64,000 nt of DNA, taken from NCBI GenBank assembly GCA_035439485.1, contig DAORKI010000001.1:62001-126000 (forward strand). The letters run 5' to 3'. The translations under genes were made by a program, and so were the position numbers. The notes below the pieces were generated by a model. The model was given only the letters and a program-made list of their open reading frames with translations. It was not told the origin of the DNA and searched no databases. Shown one piece after another: positions 35,219-43,002 of the stretch (positions are counted from its first letter, which is position 1; every line of letters begins with the position of its first letter). The DNA is from CAIKXD01 sp035439485. GTDB lineage: Bacteria > Bacteroidota > Bacteroidia > UBA4408.

Positions 35219-36553
35219 TTGGTGGAAAAAGTCTTTAAATATTCGACATTTTTAAGTGTTTTATTAGCATGTATAATTTTTTTATCTTTCAAACAATTAA
35301 AAAATAACAATTGGAATCGTTGTATAGGTAGCGATGGAAAGGGTTATTACGCCTATCTTCCAGCTTTTTTTATATATCAAAATACACAATTTGAATTTGT
35401 TGATTTATATGAAAGCAAGTATTATAAGTCTGAGAACTATGTTAAATTTACCAATGAAATTGAAGGAAAAAATGTAAATAAATATTGGATGGGAACTGCA
35501 CTATTGATGAGTCCATTTTTTTTGACTGCTCATTTTTTAGCCCATGTTCTTAATCAAACCACTGATGGGTATTCCTTTATTTATCAAATGATGGTTGCTG
35601 TTGCCGCGAGCTTTTATTTGTTGCTAGGTCTCTATTATTTAAGGAAATTATTACTGCTATTACAATTTAAAGAACAAGTAATTTTAATAGCTAGTTTTAC
35701 CATAGTATTTGCAAGTAATTTATTTTATTACACAGTGGCAGAACCAAGTATGTCACATGTATATTCCTTTAGTTTAATTTGCATGTTTGCTTATTTTGCT
35801 CAAAGTTTTTTCCAAACCTTTGAAAACAAGTATTTTAATTATTTAATTATTGCGCTTGCCATCATCACTCTTATTAGGCCAACCAACATTTTGGTGATTT
35901 TATCATTACCCTTTTTTAGCCAAAATTTAAACAATTTTAAAACAGCTTTTTCTTACCTAAAACCAAAGAAAATATTTTCTTCAATTTTCGCTTTTTTTGC
36001 ACTACTCTCTTTACAAATTATTTACTATAAATTAGCTGTTGGTAGCTATTTTATTTATAGTTATAGCAATGAACATTTTAATTTTTTGCAACCACATTTA
36101 AATGAATTTTTGTTTAGTTATCGCAGAGGTTTATTTTTATATGCCCCTATACTTTTAATTGCTAGTTTAGGATTAGTCATACTTGCAAAAAAATCGATAT
36201 TTCAATCCATTAGTTTATTTTTATTTTTGGTAATCATAACTTATGTATTATCATCTTGGTGGATGTGGTATTATGGTGGAGGTTTTGGTATGCGACCAAT
36301 GATTGATTTCTTTGCTTTTTTTGCTATATTATTATCTTTAATAATTCAAACCGTTTATGAGCATAAATGGCCAAAACAAATAATGATTGTTATTTTTGGA
36401 TGTTGTATTATGTTATCACAAATTCAAACTTATCAAAAGGTCAATTTTATAATGCCTTGGGATGGAGTTAATAAAGACATCTATTGGAAAATATTTTTAA
36501 AAACCAATAAGGACTATATTGGAAAATACAAAGGAGAATTTAATGCACAATAA
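35219..36553 (+). CDS. Polytopic membrane protein, GT-C-like
   Basis: 444 residues from TTG 35219 (GTG 35222 is also possible). Around ten to eleven membrane helices. The first loop GSDGKGYYAYLPAFFIYQN and the later YWMGTALLMSPFFL have the layout of GT-C sugar transferases common in Bacteroidota glycan regions, with acidic residues in the first periplasmic loop; late helices carry SSWWMWYYGGGFGMRPMIDF. Mannosyltransferase-like activity is possible but not shown. It overlaps the next gene by 11 bp. Third protein of this type within 12 kb. Confidence 0.65.
   Translation: MVEKVFKYSTFLSVLLACIIFLSFKQLKNNNWNRCIGSDGKGYYAYLPAFFIYQNTQFEFVDLYESKYYKSENYVKFTNEIEGKNVNKYWMGTALLMSPFFLTAHFLAHVLNQTTDGYSFIYQMMVAVAASFYLLLGLYYLRKLLLLLQFKEQVILIASFTIVFASNLFYYTVAEPSMSHVYSFSLICMFAYFAQSFFQTFENKYFNYLIIALAIITLIRPTNILVILSLPFFSQNLNNFKTAFSYLKPKKIFSSIFAFFALLSLQIIYYKLAVGSYFIYSYSNEHFNFLQPHLNEFLFSYRRGLFLYAPILLIASLGLVILAKKSIFQSISLFLFLVIITYVLSSWWMWYYGGGFGMRPMIDFFAFFAILLSLIIQTVYEHKWPKQIMIVIFGCCIMLSQIQTYQKVNFIMPWDGVNKDIYWKIFLKTNKDYIGKYKGEFNAQ
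36531..36536 (+). promoter_or_regulatory. Shine-Dalgarno-like site (AAGGAG) before the aminotransferase start
   Basis: AAGGAG lies 6 bp before ATG 36543, inside the 3' end of the preceding gene. SD sites are scarce in this window, so this one supports ATG 36543 as the start and ATG 36519 as spurious. Confidence 0.6.
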
Positions 36554-37733
36554 CCGACAGCTTTTTTTGCATCATAATGCACAAACTACATTTTTTCCAT
36601 TACTTTTAGAAATGGAAAGAGCAGCAGGTACCTTTATCTGGGATGTGAACGGAAAGCGTTATTTTGATTTAATATCAGGTATTGCAGTAAGTAATGTGGG
36701 ACATGGTAATAAAAAAGTAATTGATGCCATCACCAATCAAGTGCAGAACTATATGCATTTGATGGTATATGGTGAATATGTGCAGTCGCCTCAGGTACAA
36801 TTTGCAAAAAAATTGTGCGAAATATTACCATTAAATTTGCAAAGCGTTTATTTTGTGAACTCTGGTGCTGAAGCAGTTGACGGTGCATTAAAATTAGCTA
36901 AACGCTTTACAGGAAGATTTAAAACAATTTCATGTAAAAATGCATATCATGGCAGCTCACAAGGAGTTTTGAGCGTTATGGGCAATGAAGCATACAAACA
37001 AGCTTATCGGCCATTGATACCTGGAAATAAATTAATTGAATTTGGAAAGATTGAAGATTTAAAATTAATTGATGATTCCATTGCATGCGTGGTTATTGAA
37101 ACAGTACAAGGAGAAGCAGGGGTTAGAACTGCTGAAATTAGTTACTTTAAAGCTTTAATTGAAACTTGTAAAAAATACGGTGTACTACTTATATTAGATG
37201 AAATTCAATGCGGTATGGGGCGTACAGGCAAAATGTTTGCCTTTGAACATGTTGGAATTGTGCCTGATATTTTATGTTTAAGTAAAAGTTTAGGTGGTGG
37301 AATGCCTTTGGGAGCATTTATTTCCTCAAAAGAAATTATGCAAACTTTGGCCTATGAGCCAATGCTTGGTCACATTACTACTTTTGGTGGTCATCCAGTG
37401 TGCTGTGCTGCAGGTTTAGCTGCATTAGAATATACTCTAGAAAATAATTTAATTGCACTGATTGAAGAAAAGGAACGCTTATTTAGAAGTAAATTGCTCC
37501 ATCCCCAAATAAAGGATATAAGAGGTCTAGGTTTGCTTTTGGCACTTCAATTTGATTCGTTCGAAACCAATAAAAAAATAATTGATTGTTGTATCAAAAA
37601 TGGGCTTATAAGCGATTGGTTTTTATTTTGTGATGATGCTATGCGTATTGCACCGCCTTTGATTATTTCAAAAGAAGAAATTGAAGAGGCTTGTGAAATA
37701 ATTTTAAAAAGTATTGATGAAATATTAGTTTAG
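36543..37733 (+). CDS. Class III PLP-dependent aminotransferase (acetylornithine/ornithine-type)
   Basis: 396 residues from ATG 36543. Family motifs: FWDVNGKRYFDL-like TFIWDVNGKRYFDLISG, NSGAEAVDGALKLAKR, VIETVQGEAGVR, LILDEIQCGMGRTG (Asp that holds the PLP ring nitrogen) and LSKSLGGGMPLGAF with the Schiff-base lysine. It moves an amino group between an omega- or alpha-amino donor and a keto acid. Length fits ArgD/RocD-like enzymes, but no arginine or ornithine genes are near; within this envelope block it might aminate a sugar or lipid precursor instead. Specificity is open. Confidence 0.9.
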   Translation: MHNNRQLFLHHNAQTTFFPLLLEMERAAGTFIWDVNGKRYFDLISGIAVSNVGHGNKKVIDAITNQVQNYMHLMVYGEYVQSPQVQFAKKLCEILPLNLQSVYFVNSGAEAVDGALKLAKRFTGRFKTISCKNAYHGSSQGVLSVMGNEAYKQAYRPLIPGNKLIEFGKIEDLKLIDDSIACVVIETVQGEAGVRTAEISYFKALIETCKKYGVLLILDEIQCGMGRTGKMFAFEHVGIVPDILCLSKSLGGGMPLGAFISSKEIMQTLAYEPMLGHITTFGGHPVCCAAGLAALEYTLENNLIALIEEKERLFRSKLLHPQIKDIRGLGLLLALQFDSFETNKKIIDCCIKNGLISDWFLFCDDAMRIAPPLIISKEEIEEACEIILKSIDEILV

Positions 37734-37738
37734 CAATT

Positions 37739-38620
37739 ATGAAAATAAGGTATTTTTTATTTTGGGTTCTTGTGTCAGCTTACATCCAATCATTGGCTCA
37801 ACCCTATACTGATATTGCATCTTTAAGTGCTCAGCAATTAAATACGAAATACAAAAATATTCCAAATAAAAACATCACTAACAATTACTTTGCAGGATTG
37901 TTATTACCTTTTAAAATTGATTCTAATAATACCATTATTGTTAGGCTTAATGCTGAGCAATTAGTAACTAAGAATATCAGAGAACCTCAAGTTACAGGCA
38001 ATTTGTATGCTGTCACTTTAGGTGTTGGGATGCAACATTTTTTTAGCAAAAAATTTTCCACAGTATTTCTTCTAATGCCTAAAATAGCTAGCGATTTTAA
38101 AGATAAGTTGAATAAATATGATAAACAGTATGGTGGTTCATTATTACTTCAATATAAGTTTGGTAAAAACATGCGAGCGAAAGCAGGATTATTTTACAAT
38201 CGAGAACCATTTGGTAATTTTTTTGTACCTCTATTTGGGGTTGATTGGCAAATTAGTCCGCGTTGGATGTTATATGGCACTTTCCCGCTTTTGAACCGCA
38301 TAGAATTTAAAATAAATGAACATTTTTATACAGGTGTTGGAGCAAGAATTTATGGCAGAAGTTATCGTTTAAATAGTTTTTGGAACTACAACTATATTTG
38401 GAATCAAGAAAACCAAATAAAGTATTTTATAGATTGTTATATCACTAAAAAAATGGTTTGCTATGCAGAGGTGGGTCGAACCTTGGGTTATGGTCCAAAA
38501 CAAGTTTTATTTAATAAGTCACGAGATTTTGTGATTGAAAACAATCCTTTGTATCAGCCTCTTATACAAGGTTTTTTTGTAAATGCAGGCCTTGCCTTTA
38601 GGATAAGAAGTGGCATATAA
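37739..38620 (+). CDS. Outer membrane beta-barrel protein (DUF6268-like)
   Basis: 293 residues with signal peptide MKIRYFLFWVLVSAYIQSLAQ. Regular amphipathic strands with aromatic girdles (NLYAVTLGVGMQHFF, GGSLLLQYKFGKNMRAKAGL, FFVPLFGVDWQISPRWMLYG) and a late NAGLAFRIRSGI end indicate an outer membrane barrel of about 12 strands. The pattern recalls the DUF6268 family, with moderate certainty. It ends the nine-gene block, 5 bp after the aminotransferase, and its stop lies 5 bp from that of the convergent S41 protease. Confidence 0.75.
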   Translation: MKIRYFLFWVLVSAYIQSLAQPYTDIASLSAQQLNTKYKNIPNKNITNNYFAGLLLPFKIDSNNTIIVRLNAEQLVTKNIREPQVTGNLYAVTLGVGMQHFFSKKFSTVFLLMPKIASDFKDKLNKYDKQYGGSLLLQYKFGKNMRAKAGLFYNREPFGNFFVPLFGVDWQISPRWMLYGTFPLLNRIEFKINEHFYTGVGARIYGRSYRLNSFWNYNYIWNQENQIKYFIDCYITKKMVCYAEVGRTLGYGPKQVLFNKSRDFVIENNPLYQPLIQGFFVNAGLAFRIRSGI

Positions 38621-38625
38621 TAACC

Positions 38626-40242
38626 TTATTTTGAAAGTTCAGCTAAGGCTTTTTTACATGCTTCATCATTAGCATTTTTAACAACAAACCATGCTTCTTG
38701 ATTAAATAAAACCTTTGCTATGTATGCCTTTAAGTGTATGCTTAAGATATCAAAGCCTTTGGTTAAATCATTAGCGTTGTTAATTTTATTTTTTGTTGCA
38801 TATGTTTTGAGTTCATTCAATAACGCGTTATTTACCTTAAATTGTTCATTAAATTGATTGGCGTTTTTATAGTTAAAGTTGCTTCTGTTTTTGTTTACAT
38901 ATTCTAAAGCAAAATCATTTATCACATTTTTGTATATCAATTCAGAGATATATTTACTCAATTTAGTTGTATCAATTGGTATAAAATAATCGGGCATTAT
39001 ACCACCTCCACCATAAACAATTTTGCCTTTTGGGGTAGTGTATTTAAGTTTTTTATTAGTTTTTACACTGTCTTTATTTACCAATTCACCTGAGTCATAC
39101 CTATCTATTTCTTCATGATAATAATCTGCTAAATGGCCATTTTCATAAGGTTTTTGAATACATCTACCAGTTGGAGTGTAATACCTTGCAATAGTTAATC
39201 TAATAGCCGAACCATCTCTAAATTCATTTTGCTCTTGCACCAAGCCCTTACCAAATGACCTTCTTCCAACAATAATTCCTCTATCATTATCTTGCACGGC
39301 TCCTGCAACAATTTCACTAGCTGATGCTGAATTTTCATCAATAAGTATAGCCAATTTTTGGTTTTCAAATTGACCTTTTTCTGATGCAATCGAATTTTGT
39401 CGAGGTTTGTTTTTACCTTGTGTGTAAACAATCATTTTGCCCTTTGGTAAAAACTCATCACTAATGGCTATTGCAGCATCTAAAAATCCTCCTGGGTTTC
39501 CTCTCAAATCAAGCAGCATTTGCTTCATTCCCATTTTCTCCAACTTAATTATAGCTTCTTTAAATTCAGTATATGTATTAGAAGCGAATCGACTAATTTT
39601 GATAAAACCTGTAATGCTATCCATCATGTAGGACGCATCAACGCTATAAATTGGTATTCTTCCTCTTGTAATTTTGAAGTTCTCTATTTGCTTTGTGCCA
39701 AATCGAAGTACACCAATCGTAACCACCGTGCCACCTTTTCCTTTTAAATTTTGAAATACCATTTCGTTAGTAATGCCAACTCCTGCAACCTTTTTGCCAT
39801 CTACCATGATTATTTTATCGCCACTTTTAATACCTACTTTTTCTGATGGGCCACCAGGAATTGCTGTTACAACATAAATAGTATCACGCAAAATATTGAA
39901 TTCTATGCCAATTCCTTCAAAATTCCCATTTAATGGTTCGTTAGTTGCTTGTAAATCAGTGGCTGGAATATAAGCCGAGTGAGGATCGAGATTGCTCAAC
40001 AAATTTTCGATTGTCAAATCTGTTAAACTATCACGATCAAGAGTATCAACATAATCTCTTACCACATAATCTAACAATTCATCTAATTTATTAGCAGATA
40101 AATTACTGCTGTTGAACATTTCAATTAATTGATTGTGCTGGCTATTTCTGTTTAACCTGATACCAATAAAAATACCTATTACAAGCACTATTGCAAAAAA
40201 GAGCGGTAAAAACGGGTTGTTATTTTTTGGTGAATTTTCCAA
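38626..40242 (-). CDS. S41 family C-terminal processing protease (CtpA/Prc-like)
   Basis: 538 residues. One N-terminal membrane anchor (PFLPLFFAIVLVIGIFIG), then a helical region, a PDZ domain (about 100-185; GIGIEFNILRDTIYVVTAIPGG) and the S41 core with the nucleophile in NSASASEIVAGAVQDNDRG and the catalytic lysine in GRRSFGKGLVQEQ. It cuts periplasmic or envelope proteins near their C-termini. The tail (about 400-538) is helical and longer than in the E. coli enzyme, as in other Bacteroidota. Last gene of a minus-strand run with dCMP deaminase, purS, pssA and an acyltransferase. Confidence 0.94.
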   Translation of the reverse strand: MENSPKNNNPFLPLFFAIVLVIGIFIGIRLNRNSQHNQLIEMFNSSNLSANKLDELLDYVVRDYVDTLDRDSLTDLTIENLLSNLDPHSAYIPATDLQATNEPLNGNFEGIGIEFNILRDTIYVVTAIPGGPSEKVGIKSGDKIIMVDGKKVAGVGITNEMVFQNLKGKGGTVVTIGVLRFGTKQIENFKITRGRIPIYSVDASYMMDSITGFIKISRFASNTYTEFKEAIIKLEKMGMKQMLLDLRGNPGGFLDAAIAISDEFLPKGKMIVYTQGKNKPRQNSIASEKGQFENQKLAILIDENSASASEIVAGAVQDNDRGIIVGRRSFGKGLVQEQNEFRDGSAIRLTIARYYTPTGRCIQKPYENGHLADYYHEEIDRYDSGELVNKDSVKTNKKLKYTTPKGKIVYGGGGIMPDYFIPIDTTKLSKYISELIYKNVINDFALEYVNKNRSNFNYKNANQFNEQFKVNNALLNELKTYATKNKINNANDLTKGFDILSIHLKAYIAKVLFNQEAWFVVKNANDEACKKALAELSK

Positions 40243-40265
40243 GATTAATTTTTAAGTTTTTAATC

Positions 40266-40736
40266 TTAAGAGGGTAAGTTTAGTGTACTAAATTTTACTA
40301 CATCAACACCAAATTTTTTAAGAAAATCAACCCCTTCATCGCTTGGAATTTTCTTATATTCAGCATAACTGTTGAGGTAAATTACTTTTTTAATGCCTGT
40401 GGTAAAAATAATTCGAGCACAAGCTATACAAGGAGATAATGTTATGTAAAGAGTAGCACCCTCAACACTTACATTATTTTTTGATGCATATAAAATTGCG
40501 TTTTGTTCGGCATGTAATGCCAAAGAGCAACTACCTTTGCTATCTCTTGGACAGCCCTCTTCGGGCCATTCAACATCACAATTATGAGTACCTGCGGGGG
40601 GCCCATTATAGCCTAATGATACAATTCTTGTATCTTTTGTTAATACTGCACCCACATGCATCTTTACACAATGAGAGCGTTGTGCCAATTTTTGGGCTAG
40701 CTCCATATAAATTACATCAAAACTAGGCTTTGCCAT
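40266..40736 (-). CDS. Deoxycytidylate (dCMP) deaminase
   Basis: 156 residues. Zinc site: LHAEQNAILYA (His and the proton-shuttling Glu) and LSPCIACARIIFTTG (two cysteines, PCxxC). The substrate region GYNGPPAGTHNCDVEW and the CPRDSKGSC stretch match ComEB-type dCMP deaminases. It converts dCMP to dUMP, feeding thymidylate synthesis, and is usually regulated by dCTP and dTTP. It lies 23 bp before the S41 protease and 42 bp after purS on the same strand. Confidence 0.94.
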   Translation of the reverse strand: MAKPSFDVIYMELAQKLAQRSHCVKMHVGAVLTKDTRIVSLGYNGPPAGTHNCDVEWPEEGCPRDSKGSCSLALHAEQNAILYASKNNVSVEGATLYITLSPCIACARIIFTTGIKKVIYLNSYAEYKKIPSDEGVDFLKKFGVDVVKFSTLNLPS

Positions 40737-40778
40737 TTAATTTAATATTGCGGCTATTTTTTTATTGAAGTAATAAAA

Positions 40779-41036
40779 TTAAGATTGTATTTCAACTAAT
40801 TCAAATTGATAGCTTTCCATAATTTGATTGGCAAGTAATTTCTTACAAGCTTCATCCACTTTGCTCTTAGCAGTGTTTTTATCAGCAGCTTCAACTTCTA
40901 GGCTAATATGTTTTCCAATACGAACATTACTTATTTCTGGCAGGTGTAAATTTTTCATGCTTTGAGAAACTGCTTTTCCTTGCGGATCAAGAAGTGCTTT
41001 AAGAGGCATGATATCAATTTCGGCTCTGAATTTCAT
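40779..41036 (-). CDS. purS: Phosphoribosylformylglycinamidine synthase, PurS subunit
   Basis: 85 residues. FRAEIDIMPLKALLDPQGKAV, then LHLPEISNVRIGKHISLEV and the helical KVDEACKKLLANQIMESY are the PurS pattern. PurS joins PurL and PurQ in the FGAM synthase complex of purine synthesis, where it bridges ammonia transfer. purL and purQ are not in this window, so purS is detached from its partners here. 11 bp separate it from pssA. Confidence 0.92.
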   Translation of the reverse strand: MKFRAEIDIMPLKALLDPQGKAVSQSMKNLHLPEISNVRIGKHISLEVEAADKNTAKSKVDEACKKLLANQIMESYQFELVEIQS

Positions 41037-41047
41037 TGTAATTTCAA

Positions 41048-41779
41048 TTAGTTTTTTGATTTATTAGTTATGTTTTGCAATATCGACAAAGCTACATATA
41101 AAATTATAATCAACGGTATAGCTTTTGCTTTTATTATGATAAGTGAAACAAGAGTTAACATGATTAAAGCATATCTCCATTCGTTACCGTTATATCCAAA
41201 CTGCTTAAATTTTAAGGCTATCAAAGGTAATTCAGCAATCATTAAATACGCTTGAATAAAACAAAGTGCAATGAGGAAATATGGTTTTAACAAAATTCCT
41301 GCTATTTGATTTCCTTCTGGAATCATTAACATAGGTAAAAAGCAGATAAATAAGGCGTTCGCTGGAGTAGGTAAGCCAATAAAGGAGTCGTTTTGTCTAG
41401 TGTCTATATTAAATTTAGCTAAGCGATAGGCTGAAAAAACAGGGATTAATAAAGCAAAGTAGGCAAGGTACCACACAGGTTCATTAGGTGCAATGTATGC
41501 TGAACTATTACCTATATCAAAAATAATTAATTCATACATCACAAAACCAGGAACAACGCCAAATGTTACCATATCGGCCAATGAATCGAGTTGTTTGCCC
41601 ATGTCTGAATGCACTTTCAATAATCGAGCGGCAAAACCATCAAAAAAATCAAGTACAGCTGCAAGAACTACCAAAATAGCCGTCAATTCAAAGGATTTAT
41701 GAAAAGTGCTAATTATGGCTAAACATCCACATACCAAATTGAGCAATGTAATTGTATTAGGAATATGTTTTTTAATCAT
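41048..41779 (-). CDS. pssA: CDP-diacylglycerol-serine O-phosphatidyltransferase
   Basis: 243 residues, mostly membrane helices. The CDP-alcohol phosphatidyltransferase motif D-G-x2-A-R-x8-G-x3-D-x3-D is complete in FFDGFAARLLKVHSDMGKQL plus DSLAD at about 45-68. It joins CDP-diacylglycerol and serine to phosphatidylserine, the precursor of phosphatidylethanolamine. The N-terminus IPNTITLLNLVCGCLAI is typical of the type II (Bacillus-like) form. The start codon overlaps the preceding acyltransferase stop by 4 bp (ATGA), so the two are co-translated. Confidence 0.94.
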   Translation of the reverse strand: MIKKHIPNTITLLNLVCGCLAIISTFHKSFELTAILVVLAAVLDFFDGFAARLLKVHSDMGKQLDSLADMVTFGVVPGFVMYELIIFDIGNSSAYIAPNEPVWYLAYFALLIPVFSAYRLAKFNIDTRQNDSFIGLPTPANALFICFLPMLMIPEGNQIAGILLKPYFLIALCFIQAYLMIAELPLIALKFKQFGYNGNEWRYALIMLTLVSLIIIKAKAIPLIIILYVALSILQNITNKSKN

Positions 41780-42933
41780 GGAGCTGTGTTTGATGATTTA
41801 TAAAACCTGGTTTTTAGTGCAAGTATAGGTTTTTCAAAGTAATTAAAACTCAAGGAAGCCAATAAAATACTTAGTATTAACATTATCAATGGATTTACTA
41901 TTATGACTTCCCATGATTGAGAAGCAATGTTATATTTTAGTATTAGCTTACTAAAAATAGTTAGCACAATACCATGATAAAAGTATAGGCCAAGCGATAT
42001 TTTCCCTAAATAGTCGAATGGAATAAAAAATTTTTGAATCTTAGGAACATATTGTGAATAGCATAAAACTAGAATAACAAATGCAAATAATAAGGAAAAA
42101 TACAATCTTTCAAAAAGTATTGTGATTGGATACACAAACACAATGCTATAAGTTGAAATAGAAATAATTAATAAAAAGCCAAGAAGGCATATTGAGGTTA
42201 AATTAAGATGCTCAATATTTGAAACAAAACTTTTAGAATATGCGCTTATATAGGCAATGAATATTCCTACACCAAAATTGGAAGTTACACTTAAAGTGTG
42301 GAAGTATAATGTTAATTCATCATCCAAATGTTGATAACGAAAATATATAGAAAGTAATATGAGTAAAATCGCTGCAGTTGGAATTAATGTTTTAAAAAGC
42401 TGAGTATTAATTTTTGATGCTATATTAAGCAGTACTCCCCAAAAAATATAAAATTGTTCTTCAACTGAAATGCTCCATAAAAAAACTAAAAAAAATAAAA
42501 AATGATACCCGTTTTTGGCTATGTACAAGTTTAAGGTGAATGAAACAAAATGAAAAATTGAGGGTAACGGTGTGTCAAGCAAACCGGTGAAATATGCCAT
42601 AAAACCTATAGCTACCATTAAAAAGTACAATGGCCAAATCCTTAAACTTCTTCTAACAAAAAACAACTTAAAGCTAAATGATTTGAAACGCTGCCATTCG
42701 TCAATAATTAATCGAGTAATTAAAAAGGAAGAAAGCACAAAAAAGTAATCTAAACCAAGTAATCCAACGTCCAAAAAATGAGTTAGTGTTTTGAACCAAT
42801 TTTCATTTTCAAGAGCCTTATTTGAAGTTATAAAACAATGGGTTAAAAAAACAGGAATAAAAGCTATAAACCTTGTAGTATCTAACAAGGGAAAATATAG
42901 CTGTTTGTATTGTGTTTTTTTCAATAGCACCAT
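41776..42933 (-). CDS. Acyltransferase family 3 (OafA/YrhL-like) membrane protein
   Basis: 385 residues with about 10 membrane helices. The N-terminal signature LDTTRFIAFIPVFLTHCF holds the conserved Arg-Phe and His of acyltransferase-3 proteins; LDYFFVLSSFLITRLIIDEW and VRRSLRIWPLYFLMV follow, then SVEEQFYIFWG. Such proteins O-acetylate or O-acylate sugars of lipopolysaccharide, peptidoglycan or other glycans at the membrane. There is no C-terminal SGNH domain. It appears to lead the operon pssA-purS-dCMP deaminase-S41 protease. Confidence 0.9.
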   Translation of the reverse strand: MVLLKKTQYKQLYFPLLDTTRFIAFIPVFLTHCFITSNKALENENWFKTLTHFLDVGLLGLDYFFVLSSFLITRLIIDEWQRFKSFSFKLFFVRRSLRIWPLYFLMVAIGFMAYFTGLLDTPLPSIFHFVSFTLNLYIAKNGYHFLFFLVFLWSISVEEQFYIFWGVLLNIASKINTQLFKTLIPTAAILLILLSIYFRYQHLDDELTLYFHTLSVTSNFGVGIFIAYISAYSKSFVSNIEHLNLTSICLLGFLLIISISTYSIVFVYPITILFERLYFSLLFAFVILVLCYSQYVPKIQKFFIPFDYLGKISLGLYFYHGIVLTIFSKLILKYNIASQSWEVIIVNPLIMLILSILLASLSFNYFEKPILALKTRFYKSSNTAP

Positions 42934-42939
42934 TTGGTT

Positions 42940-42983
42940 TGTAAAAATAAAAAAGCTGCCTTCAATTATGAAAGCAGCTTTTT
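42940..42983 (-). terminator. Hairpin terminator after the sugar dehydrogenase
   Basis: AAAAAGCTGC (42950-42959) pairs with GCAGCTTTTT (42974-42983). Read on the minus strand the stem is followed by a T-rich run. It separates the sugar dehydrogenase from the acyltransferase operon. Confidence 0.75.
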
Positions 42984-43002
42984 AAAATTACATGATTAAT
43001 TA

